In this document: positions 7,209 to 14,746 of the stretch, piece by piece
How positions within the stretch are numbered: the first letter of the stretch is position 1
How the letters are laid out: the number at the start of each line of letters is the position of its first letter
Assembly (NCBI GenBank): GCA_947073495.1
Contig: CAMTMX010000013.1
Coordinates: 1 to 45,941 of the forward strand
Length of the DNA: 45,941 nt
Origin: an uncultured Porphyromonadaceae bacterium
GTDB lineage: Bacteria > Bacteroidota > Bacteroidia > Bacteroidales > Muribaculaceae
Reading direction: 5' to 3'
Translations under genes and position numbers: made by a program
The notes under the pieces: generated by a model
The model's database searches: none
Told to the model about the DNA's origin: nothing
What the model saw: the letters and a program-made list of their open reading frames with translations, nothing else

Positions 7209-8522
7209 ATGTCAAAAAAAATCAAATTCTCGATATTATTGTTCATCATGGCAATCGCAAATTTCACTGTTCGAGCCAATGATTTTGTAACCGTGTCTGA
7301 GAACGGAGATTTCATTCTTCGCAACCATCCTTATAAGTATGCCGGCACTAATTTCTGGTATGGCGCAATACTTGGATCCAAAGGCGAAGGGGGCGACCGC
7401 CAACGTCTTGCCGAAGAGCTTGACTCCCTCCAGGCTATAGGCATTGATAATCTTCGAATACTCGCCGGAGGTGACGGCAACCGCTCGATACCTTCCCATA
7501 TAGAGCCTACTCTTCAGACCGAGCCCGGTGTGTATAATCAAGATATTCTCGAAGGGCTCGATTATCTCATCGCCGAGCTCGAAAAGCGTGACATGCGTGC
7601 CGTAATCTACTTAAACAATGCCTGGGAATGGAGCGGCGGATATGGCACATATCTTGAATGGACAGGTCACGGAGAAGCACCCCTCCCTCTTCGCGACGGT
7701 TATGAAAATTATATGAAATATGTATCTAAATTCATAACTGACGATAAAGCAAAGGAACTTTATGCCAACCATGTCCGAAATATGGTGACCCGTATTAATT
7801 CAATAACCGGAAAACCTTATGCTGAATCTCCGGCAATCATGTCGTGGCAGATTGCCAACGAACCTCGTTGCTTCGATCCGGCAAACAAGGAAGCTTTCTA
7901 TAATTGGCTTGTCGATACCGGCAAACTGATCAAAAGTCTTGACCCCAACCATCTGGTATCCACAGGCAGTGAAGGCATGTGGGGATGCGAAGGCGACATC
8001 GACCTTTGGGCACGTATCCACAATTCCGATGCAATCGATTATGCCAACATTCATATCTGGCCTTACAACTGGAACTGGGTAAAACCTGAAAGCCTTGCGG
8101 AAGACCTTCCAAAGGCAATTGCCAATACGAAAGATTACATATCATCCCACCGTGCTTTGACAAAGAAGCCTCTTGTTCTTGAAGAATTTGGATTCCCAAG
8201 GGAAAATATGGAAATTGCAAAAGGTTCGTCAACAGCAAGTCGTGACGCTTATTATGAATACGTGCTAAATCTTATGGTCAACAGCAATGACCTTAACGGA
8301 ATCAATTTCTGGGGATGGGGAGGTAATGCAGCCCCCGCACATAAAACCTGGCAACCAGGTGATCCTTACACCGGCGATCCGGCACAGGAAGATCAAGGTC
8401 TGAATTCAGTGTTCTCATCAGACCGTTCCACTGTCGACATCATTAAAAAAGCGAATCAAAAGCTTAATCAAAAGAGACAATGCACAAAATGCAACCAACA
8501 TTGTGCAACCAGTGAGAAATAA
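7209..8522 (+). CDS. GH5 endo-beta-1,4-mannanase, secreted
   Basis: A 437-aa protein with a signal peptide (about residues 1-23). The catalytic barrel follows: GTNFWYGAILG near 46, acid/base Glu218 in QIANEPRCF, IHIWPYNWNW near 281 and nucleophile Glu326 in VLEEFGFPRE. The QxANEPR and IHxWxxNW motifs fit GH5 mannanases (subfamily 7). It would cut the mannan backbone outside the cytoplasm. The extreme C-terminus is odd: after IIKKANQKLNQ a basic tail carries CTKCNQHC, unusual in this family. A terminator follows 90 bp downstream. Confidence 0.9.
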   Translation: MSKKIKFSILLFIMAIANFTVRANDFVTVSENGDFILRNHPYKYAGTNFWYGAILGSKGEGGDRQRLAEELDSLQAIGIDNLRILAGGDGNRSIPSHIEPTLQTEPGVYNQDILEGLDYLIAELEKRDMRAVIYLNNAWEWSGGYGTYLEWTGHGEAPLPLRDGYENYMKYVSKFITDDKAKELYANHVRNMVTRINSITGKPYAESPAIMSWQIANEPRCFDPANKEAFYNWLVDTGKLIKSLDPNHLVSTGSEGMWGCEGDIDLWARIHNSDAIDYANIHIWPYNWNWVKPESLAEDLPKAIANTKDYISSHRALTKKPLVLEEFGFPRENMEIAKGSSTASRDAYYEYVLNLMVNSNDLNGINFWGWGGNAAPAHKTWQPGDPYTGDPAQEDQGLNSVFSSDRSTVDIIKKANQKLNQKRQCTKCNQHCATSEK

Positions 8523-8611
8523 TAAAAATCTCTGATAATATATTATGCATTATCAGTTGATTATTAATTATCCATTAATCTCCCTTAAGGTATAAAAGAT
8601 TGGATCCCCAT

Positions 8612-8645
8612 GGTGTGTCTTTCAATTGAAGACACACCTTTTTAT
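8612..8645 (+). terminator. Intrinsic terminator after the GH5 gene
   Basis: GGTGTGTCTT (8612-8621) pairs with AAGACACACC (8629-8638) and is followed by T-rich TTTTTATTTT. It separates the esterase/GH5 unit from the next operon. Confidence 0.85.
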
Positions 8646-8711
8646 TTTCAGAGTAATCCTTTTTCAATCCGTTATTTCAAAAATAATTCCATTTTTTCGA
8701 TTTTTGAAATT

Positions 8712-8759
8712 ATGTGATAAAATAGTGCAAGTTTTTACTTTTTTATCACATTAACTTTG
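8712..8759 (+). promoter_or_regulatory. Promoter and operator of the mannan operon
   Basis: The -7 box is TAACTTTG at 8752-8759 and no -33 TTTG is present. ATGTGATAAAA (8712-8722) and TTTTATCACAT (8741-8751) form a perfect 11-bp inverted repeat with an 18-bp spacer. The 13-mer TGATAAAATAGTG at 8715-8727 is identical to the one upstream of GH36 and stands at the same 24-bp distance from the -7 box. The rest of the 8523-8895 gap holds the GH5 terminator and a leader of about 130 nt. Confidence 0.72.
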
Positions 8760-8895
8760 CAACCGAAAGCATGGAAGACGATTGTTTGAATATGTTAACC
8801 CGACATCTAATTCAATCTTATTTCCCTATCAAGACCTATAACCTACCATGTCAGAATCTCAGATTAAAGTGAACCTGTCAAAGCAACATGCAAAA

Positions 8896-9636
8896 ATGAA
8901 AAGTAAACTCACATATAGTTTTATCGTCCTTTCCGGTTTGCTGCTTGCCTGCGGAATGGCATCGCAGAGCGAGACAGATGCTGATAAGGACAAGGGGGCG
9001 ACCCCGGTCATCAAATATGCCCGCACATATAACGCTCAGACCGAAGGTTCTCCAATAGTCAGCGCGCCATTGGGTTCACGCCTTGAATTTGTGGGTGACA
9101 ATCTCGGAGATGTGCAGCAGATATGGTTCAACGATCAGAAAGCCGAACTCAATCACTCAACCATTAAAAGCCACTCGATTATTGTCGACATACCTGACGC
9201 CACCCCGGGGGAAATGACCAATATGGTCCGTTTCATAACATCTAAAGGGACAATGGTGGATTATCCTTTCAATGTCTCTGTTCCCGCCCCAAGAGTAGAT
9301 GCCTTGACATGTGGATATGCTGATGCCAGAATGGTTGTAACTATTTCGGGGGCTTATTTCGCTGATGATCCCAATGCACCTCTGACAGTGACATTCGCTG
9401 ACAACTTACCGGCAACTATCAAAGACATATCTCAGGAGGCCCTTGTGGTTGAAGTGCCTGACGGTGCAAAAGAGGGAGCGGTGAGAGTGACATCGATCTA
9501 TGGATCAGGAGAAAGTTCTTTCCACTATCTTGACACCCACAACACGATTTTGGGGTTCGGAGGGATTACAGATCTCGGCATTAACACACCATCAATTGAA
9601 TATCAACGCAGTCATCTAATTTTAAATAATGAATAA
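8896..9636 (+). CDS. Truncated IPT/TIG-domain surface lipoprotein
   Basis: A 246-aa lipoprotein (lipobox LLLACG, Cys19) with two Ig-like IPT/TIG domains. The first is at about residues 35-130 (SAPLGSRLEFVGDNLGDVQQIWF) and the second at about 131-215 (ARMVVTISGAYFADDP; GAVRVTSIYGSGES). Proteins of this layout in mannan loci are surface glycan-binding proteins whose TIG domains carry a C-terminal binding domain. Here the protein stops about 25 residues after the second TIG (FGGITDLGINTPS...), so the binding domain seems lost. An upstream in-frame ATG at 8848 exists, but the lipoprotein signal favours 8896. It is the first gene of the operon and the next start follows within 10 bp. Confidence 0.8.
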   Translation: MKSKLTYSFIVLSGLLLACGMASQSETDADKDKGATPVIKYARTYNAQTEGSPIVSAPLGSRLEFVGDNLGDVQQIWFNDQKAELNHSTIKSHSIIVDIPDATPGEMTNMVRFITSKGTMVDYPFNVSVPAPRVDALTCGYADARMVVTISGAYFADDPNAPLTVTFADNLPATIKDISQEALVVEVPDGAKEGAVRVTSIYGSGESSFHYLDTHNTILGFGGITDLGINTPSIEYQRSHLILNNE

Positions 9637-9646
9637 GGTTAATTTC

Positions 9647-10741
9647 ATGAATAGGTTAATAATTCCCGCTGTAGCCGCGTGCCTCCTCGTCGGAGGTGCC
9701 GGTTGCGGTCAGAAGACAAAAACTCAGGATGAACCTGTAAAAACTCCGGCAGAACAACTGAAAGAAAAACTTTCAGTCTCAATAGAAGAAAAAAAAGTTA
9801 TGTTCGGACATCATGACGATCCGGTATATGGTCATAGCTGGAACGGTGATGGAGTCTCCGACATGGTCGCCACCTCCGGTGCCTATCCGGCAGTGATGAG
9901 TTGGGATCTCGGAGCTCTCGAACTTGGCAAACAGGCAAATCTTGACGGTGTCCCATTTGATTCAATCCGCAAACAGGCTATTGCCCAGGACGCACGCGGA
10001 GGTATCAACACCTTCAGCTGGCATCTCTATCATCCGATCACAGGGGCTGACAGCTGGAACACTACCGACTCCCTTGCCGTGAGCAACATGGTCAACACTC
10101 CAGAAGGGAAAGAGGCTTACCTCAAACAACTTGACATGGTAGCGGATTTCTTCCTTTCGCTCAAAGATAAAGACGGCAACGATATCGGCGTGATTTTCCG
10201 TCCTTGGCATGAACACACCGGAAGCTGGTTCTGGTGGGGAACAGGGAATTGCACACCTGAAGACTACAAAGCCCTCTGGACCATAATGCGTGAAAAATTT
10301 GACAAGCGTGGTGTCGATAATGTGGTATGGGCTTACTCTCCCGACCGCTGCACCACAGCCGAACAATATATGGCACGCTATCCTGGCGACGAATATGTGG
10401 ATATTCTCGGTGCCGATGTCTATCATTTCAATGGTGCAGAAGGGACAGACGCCTATAAGGAAGCTGCCGGCAAAACCCTCTCTATCGCCTCGGAAGAAGC
10501 TAAAAAACGGGGAAAAATTGCAGCATTCACAGAGACCGGTCTGGAATCCATAACAATCGATGACTGGTATACCTCCACCCTTCTCCCTATCGTGAAATCA
10601 TACCCTGTGGCATACGTCACTGTCTGGCGTAACGCCCACGACAAACCTCAACATTTCTACGTCCCCTTCCTGGGACACCCTGCGGAAGCGGATTTCCGTG
10701 AATTTTGTGCAGACCCCTCAATCAAAGTAATCAAAAAATAA
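9647..10741 (+). CDS. manA: GH26 endo-beta-1,4-mannanase lipoprotein
   Basis: A 364-aa lipoprotein (lipobox GGAGC, Cys20) of family GH26. The acid/base Glu189 lies in FRPWHEHTGSWFWWG and the nucleophile Glu296 in FTETGLE; MFGHHDDPVYGHSWNGDG near 52 and GADVYHFNG near 255 are further family motifs. Enzymes in this position release mannobiose from mannan. The order GH26, GH130, transporter, epimerase matches the B. fragilis mannan operon (ManA, mannosylglucose phosphorylase, transporter, epimerase). I start at 9647 because it gives the compact lipoprotein signal; ATG 9629 would overlap the previous stop. Confidence 0.92.
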   Translation: MNRLIIPAVAACLLVGGAGCGQKTKTQDEPVKTPAEQLKEKLSVSIEEKKVMFGHHDDPVYGHSWNGDGVSDMVATSGAYPAVMSWDLGALELGKQANLDGVPFDSIRKQAIAQDARGGINTFSWHLYHPITGADSWNTTDSLAVSNMVNTPEGKEAYLKQLDMVADFFLSLKDKDGNDIGVIFRPWHEHTGSWFWWGTGNCTPEDYKALWTIMREKFDKRGVDNVVWAYSPDRCTTAEQYMARYPGDEYVDILGADVYHFNGAEGTDAYKEAAGKTLSIASEEAKKRGKIAAFTETGLESITIDDWYTSTLLPIVKSYPVAYVTVWRNAHDKPQHFYVPFLGHPAEADFREFCADPSIKVIKK

Positions 10742-10743
10742 TT

Positions 10744-11910
10744 ATGGATATATTCGACATTCGCAAAAATCAGGTGATGGCTGAATATGAAAGCCTCATA
10801 ACCCGCAAAAATATTCCTCTCGAAGGGAACGGCATCTACACACGTTATGCAAACCCTATCGTGACGGCTGCAATGGTGCCTCCGTTCTGGAAATACGACT
10901 TCAATCGTGAAACCAACCCTTATTTCATGGAGCGTATCGGTGTAAACGCCACTCTCAATTCCGGAGCAATCAAATGGAACGGAAAATACGTATTGATGGT
11001 GCGTATGGAGGGTTATGACAGGAAGTCGTTTTTTGCAATCGCCGAGAGTCCGAACGGAATCGACAATTTTGTTTTCCGCAACCATCCGGTGACAATGCCT
11101 GAGGATAAGATTCCGGGCACCAACATCTACGACATGCGTCTCACCGCTCATGAAGATGGCTACGTCTATGGGCTCTTCTGTGTGGAGCGTCATGACGACC
11201 GTTTCCCCGGGGATCTTTCCGCAGCCACAGCATCTTGCGGCATTGCACGCACAAAAGACCTTGAAAACTGGGAACGTCTCCCTGACCTCGTGAGCAAAAG
11301 CCAGCAACGCAATGTTGTGCTTCATCCTGAATTTGTAAACGGAAAATACGCACTCTACACACGTCCGCAAGACGGCTTTATCGACACAGGAAGCGGCGGC
11401 GGCATTGGCTGGGCATTAATAGACGATATCACCAACGCGGAAGTGAAAGAAGAGATTATTATCGATCCCCGTTATTATCACACCATCAAGGAAGTGAAAA
11501 ACGGAGAAGGTCCGGCACCTATCAAGACCACAAAAGGATGGCTGCACCTCGCTCACGGAGTAAGGGGATGCGCTTCAGGTCTTCGTTATGTGCTTTATAT
11601 GTATATGACATCGCTTGAGGAACCTTGGAAAAAAATTGCCTCGCCAGGCGGCTATTTCATGGCTCCTGTTGGGGAGGAATACATGGGCGATGTAATGAAT
11701 GTGCTATTCTCAAACGGCTGGATTGCCGATGAAGACGGGAAAGTGTTCATCTACTATGCCTCGTCCGACACCCGCATGCATGTAGCGACATCCACAATCG
11801 ATCAACTGGTGGACTATTGTCTCAACACTCCCGAAGACAAACTGACCACTGCAGAATCCGTCAGGACTCTCAACGCACTAATCGACTCCAATCTCTCGTT
11901 AGGAATATAA
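10744..11910 (+). CDS. GH130 4-O-beta-mannosyl-glucose phosphorylase
   Basis: A 388-aa cytoplasmic enzyme without a signal peptide. It converts 4-O-beta-D-mannosyl-D-glucose and phosphate into mannose 1-phosphate and glucose. The catalytic Asp is near residue 130 in GTNIYDMRLTAH. LENWERLPDLVSKSQQRNV and the Arg/Ser-rich phosphate region (TRPQDGFIDTGSGGGIG) are typical of GH130 subfamily 1, and length and motifs fit the B. fragilis enzyme. It begins 2 bp after the mannanase stop. A 16-bp-arm hairpin follows it before the transporter gene. Confidence 0.92.
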   Translation: MDIFDIRKNQVMAEYESLITRKNIPLEGNGIYTRYANPIVTAAMVPPFWKYDFNRETNPYFMERIGVNATLNSGAIKWNGKYVLMVRMEGYDRKSFFAIAESPNGIDNFVFRNHPVTMPEDKIPGTNIYDMRLTAHEDGYVYGLFCVERHDDRFPGDLSAATASCGIARTKDLENWERLPDLVSKSQQRNVVLHPEFVNGKYALYTRPQDGFIDTGSGGGIGWALIDDITNAEVKEEIIIDPRYYHTIKEVKNGEGPAPIKTTKGWLHLAHGVRGCASGLRYVLYMYMTSLEEPWKKIASPGGYFMAPVGEEYMGDVMNVLFSNGWIADEDGKVFIYYASSDTRMHVATSTIDQLVDYCLNTPEDKLTTAESVRTLNALIDSNLSLGI

Positions 11911-11921
11911 TCAGTAAAGGA

Positions 11922-11954
11922 GTTCAGGGTTAAGGAAATTCCTTAACCCTGAAC
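11922..11954. other. Intra-operon perfect hairpin
   Basis: GTTCAGGGTTAAGGAA (11922-11937), one A, then the exact reverse complement (11939-11954): 16-bp arms in the 98-bp gap between the phosphorylase and transporter genes. No T-run follows, so it is more likely an mRNA-processing, stability or partial-attenuation element than a full terminator. Confidence 0.8.
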
Positions 11955-12008
11955 AAGCTCAAAACCTTAAAACCCTAAACCACCTCCGTCTCTCCCCTCA
12001 CATACAAA

Positions 12009-13448
12009 ATGACTCTACTAAAGCGAAAAATCGGTTACGGCTTCGGCGACATGGCATCGTCGATGTTTTGGAAAATTTTCAGTTATTACCTGCCGTTCTT
12101 TTATTCCAACGTCTTCGGTTTATCCCTGATCGACGCCGGAATACTGGTGATGGTGACACGAATATGGGACGCCGTATCAGACCCCATGATGGGTATAATC
12201 GCAGACCGTACAAACACCAGGATGGGTAAATATCGACCCTACCTCTTATGGTTTGCAGCTCCGTTTGCAATATGCGGCATACTGCTCTTCACCACGCCCG
12301 ATTTCTCGTATGCCGGCAAACTCATCTGGGCTTACGTGACATACGTGCTCATGATGACCGTCTACACCGGCATCAATGTCCCCTACGGAGCCATGCTCGG
12401 AGTGATAACCGACAGTCCGAAAGAGAAAACCGTATTCTCCTCTTTCCGTATGCTCTTCGCTTATGCCGGCTCGTTTATAGCCCTTGCGGCATGGGAACCA
12501 CTTTGCAGCCTGTTTGAGTCGAGTATGGGGATGTCTCCCGCCTCGAGCTGGCAGATGGCAATGGTAGTGATCGCAGCGGCATGTCTCGTGCTCTTCATCA
12601 TCTGCTTCTCGATGACCAAAGAGGTGGTGAAGACAAAGAGTGTGGTGAGTGTGGGCAACGACTTCAAGGCACTGCTGAAAAACCATCCCTGGTGGATACT
12701 GATCGGTGCGGCGCTCTGCTTCAACCTGTTCAACACGGTGAGAGGTGCGTCAGTGGCATACTTCTTTGCTGATGTGATCGGTGCCGATGCCAACATGTGG
12801 CTTTTCGGGCTATCTGTCCTGTTCTATTCCGGACTGTTCCTCAGCATCGGCGAGGTGGCGAATATGGCGGGAGTGGCGTTGGCGGTTCCTATCGTGGCAA
12901 GACTTGGCAAGAAGCCTACATTCATTATGGTCAACATGTGTCTCGTGGTTTTAAGTGTAGCATTCTTCTTCATACCCGTCAATGCTGTTGGTTTCTTCTT
13001 CATGCTCCTGTGTCAGATTTTCATTTCGATCCTGACAGGTATCATGTCCCCCCTTGTATGGGCTATGTATGCCGACGTGGCAGACTATTCGGAACACCGT
13101 TTCCATACAGCCTCCACCGGACTGATCTTCAGTTCATCTTCCATGGCTCAGAAATTCGGAGGTGCCATCGGCGGTGCGGCGGTGCTTTGGCTACTCAGTG
13201 CCTGCGGATATGTGGCACAGACAGGCGACAGCGCCATCGGGGCTCTCATGCAGCCGCAGGCAGCTATCAATTGTCTTTGGGCTCTGATGAGCTTTATCCC
13301 CGCATGTGTGGCATTGATTGCCGCTATTGCAATGTATTTCTATCCGCTCACCACTGAAAAGGTGTCGACTATCGCGGAAGAACTTCGCATACGCCGCAAC
13401 AATCCGGCTGCCGACGTGGCAGACAACTTTAACGATATTAACGGTTGA
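12009..13448 (+). CDS. GPH-type (MFS) mannobiose/oligosaccharide symporter
   Basis: A 479-aa inner-membrane protein with about 12 transmembrane helices. The N-terminus KIGYGFGDMASSMFWKIFSYY and the loop DAVSDPMMGIIADRTNTRMGKYRPYLL are diagnostic of the glycoside-pentoside-hexuronide:cation symporter family. Placed between the phosphorylase and the epimerase, it should carry mannobiose (or other short mannosides) from periplasm to cytoplasm; the substrate is inferred from context. The epimerase ATG follows 2 bp after its stop. Confidence 0.9.
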   Translation: MTLLKRKIGYGFGDMASSMFWKIFSYYLPFFYSNVFGLSLIDAGILVMVTRIWDAVSDPMMGIIADRTNTRMGKYRPYLLWFAAPFAICGILLFTTPDFSYAGKLIWAYVTYVLMMTVYTGINVPYGAMLGVITDSPKEKTVFSSFRMLFAYAGSFIALAAWEPLCSLFESSMGMSPASSWQMAMVVIAAACLVLFIICFSMTKEVVKTKSVVSVGNDFKALLKNHPWWILIGAALCFNLFNTVRGASVAYFFADVIGADANMWLFGLSVLFYSGLFLSIGEVANMAGVALAVPIVARLGKKPTFIMVNMCLVVLSVAFFFIPVNAVGFFFMLLCQIFISILTGIMSPLVWAMYADVADYSEHRFHTASTGLIFSSSSMAQKFGGAIGGAAVLWLLSACGYVAQTGDSAIGALMQPQAAINCLWALMSFIPACVALIAAIAMYFYPLTTEKVSTIAEELRIRRNNPAADVADNFNDING

Positions 13449-13450
13449 TT

Positions 13451-14650
13451 ATGAATCAAGCTGAAATAACGAGATTCGCTGATGAATTGATCGGCAATCT
13501 CAACGAAAATATTCTCCCCTACTGGCTTAAACTTCAGGATCCGGAAGGAGGTTTCTATGGAAGAAAAGACTCCGACGAAATCTTGCATCATGAAGAGCCG
13601 AGAGGCACTATTCTGAACGCCCGCATCCTTTGGACATTCGCGGCAGCCGCACGCTTCACCGGCAACCGCACCTATGCCGAAGTTGCAATGCGCCAATACC
13701 GTTACTTCTCACAACATTTCATCGATCCTGAATTTGGAGGCTGCTATTGGTCCATCAATCCCGACGGCACTCCTTATGATACTAAGAAGCAATTCTATGC
13801 AATTGCTTTTTCAATCTACGCATTGAGCGAGTATTATATGCTCACGGAAGACAAGGGTGCCATTGATCAGGCAATCGCACTCTTCAGAGTAATAGAGAAA
13901 CATAGCCGTGACCGCATCAAGGGGGGGTATTTCGAGGCAATGACGAGAGATTGGCAACCTATCGCCGATATGCGTCTGAGCGACAAAGACCTCAACTCCT
14001 CCAAGACAATGAACACGCATCTTCATATCCTGGAAGCCTACACCAATCTGCTTCGGGTGTGGAGAAGTGACGAATGTCTTGAAGCTACGGCCTCTCTGCT
14101 TGAACTATTTAACGACACGATCGTAGACACCAAGACCGATCACATGGGTCTTTTCTTCGACGATGACATGCACCGTGTGGACAGCGACATATCTTACGGA
14201 CACGACATCGAGGCGTCATGGCTTATGCTTGAGGCTGCGCAGGTTGTCGGCAATGAAGAGTTGACTGAAAAGACACTGGATGTAACAAAACGCCTTGCGA
14301 TAGCCGCCCTCGAGGGTATGCAGCCGGACGGCTCGATGATCTACGAACTTCATGGAAACGGAAAAAAAGATGAAGAGCGTCATTGGTGGGTACAAGCCGA
14401 GAATATAGTCGGATTGACATATCTCGCCAAGTTCCACGATATGCCCGAAGCTCTTGACAAAGCATGGCAATGCTGGGAATACGTCAAAGACAATATCGTC
14501 GACAACAAAAACGGCGAATGGCACTGGAGCCGTCTCCCCGACGGGTCAGTCAACCGCCGTGACGACAAAGCCGGTTTCTGGAAATGTCCCTACCACAATT
14601 CCCGCATGTGTCTCGAAGCCACCAAGCAAATCACTTCAATGAGCAATTAG
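13451..14650 (+). CDS. Cellobiose (mannobiose) 2-epimerase
   Basis: A 399-aa cytoplasmic (alpha/alpha)6-barrel enzyme of the AGE family. It epimerises the reducing-end sugar of beta-1,4-disaccharides, turning mannobiose into mannosylglucose, the substrate of the GH130 enzyme. Catalytic-type His residues are in MNTHLHILEAY (190/192), YGHDIEASWL (251) and KCPYHNSRMC (382), with HWWVQAE at 311. Length and motifs match characterised cellobiose 2-epimerases and separate it from GlcNAc 2-epimerases. A TTG at 13445 is an in-frame alternative, but ATG 13451 is preferred. The stop codon lies in a heptamer array. Confidence 0.92.
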   Translation: MNQAEITRFADELIGNLNENILPYWLKLQDPEGGFYGRKDSDEILHHEEPRGTILNARILWTFAAAARFTGNRTYAEVAMRQYRYFSQHFIDPEFGGCYWSINPDGTPYDTKKQFYAIAFSIYALSEYYMLTEDKGAIDQAIALFRVIEKHSRDRIKGGYFEAMTRDWQPIADMRLSDKDLNSSKTMNTHLHILEAYTNLLRVWRSDECLEATASLLELFNDTIVDTKTDHMGLFFDDDMHRVDSDISYGHDIEASWLMLEAAQVVGNEELTEKTLDVTKRLAIAALEGMQPDGSMIYELHGNGKKDEERHWWVQAENIVGLTYLAKFHDMPEALDKAWQCWEYVKDNIVDNKNGEWHWSRLPDGSVNRRDDKAGFWKCPYHNSRMCLEATKQITSMSN

Positions 14651-14670
14651 CAATTATTAATTAGCAATTT
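14643..14670 (+). repeat. Heptanucleotide array over a stop codon
   Basis: GCAATTA, GCAATTA, TTAATTA and GCAATTT make four 7-bp units. The TAG stop of the epimerase (14648-14650) is formed at the junction of the first two. Confidence 0.8.
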
Positions 14671-14681
14671 GGTGATATCAT

Positions 14682-14728
14682 AAAATAAATTACGTGGGTA
14701 TTTATAAGATGCCCACGTAATTTATTTT
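14682..14728. terminator. Bidirectional terminator, 17-bp stem
   Basis: The arm 14682-14698 (ending TTACGTGGG) pairs perfectly with 14712-14728 (CCCACGTAA then TTTATTTTT). It has A-rich and T-rich feet and lies between the convergent epimerase and GH28-like genes. Confidence 0.9.
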
Positions 14729-14746
14729 TATACGAAATATATTATA

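Noticed and set aside
10657-11370. A 237-aa minus-strand frame within the mannanase and phosphorylase genes
   Set aside because: It lies opposite two conserved enzymes with intact catalytic motifs and has no recognisable protein features.
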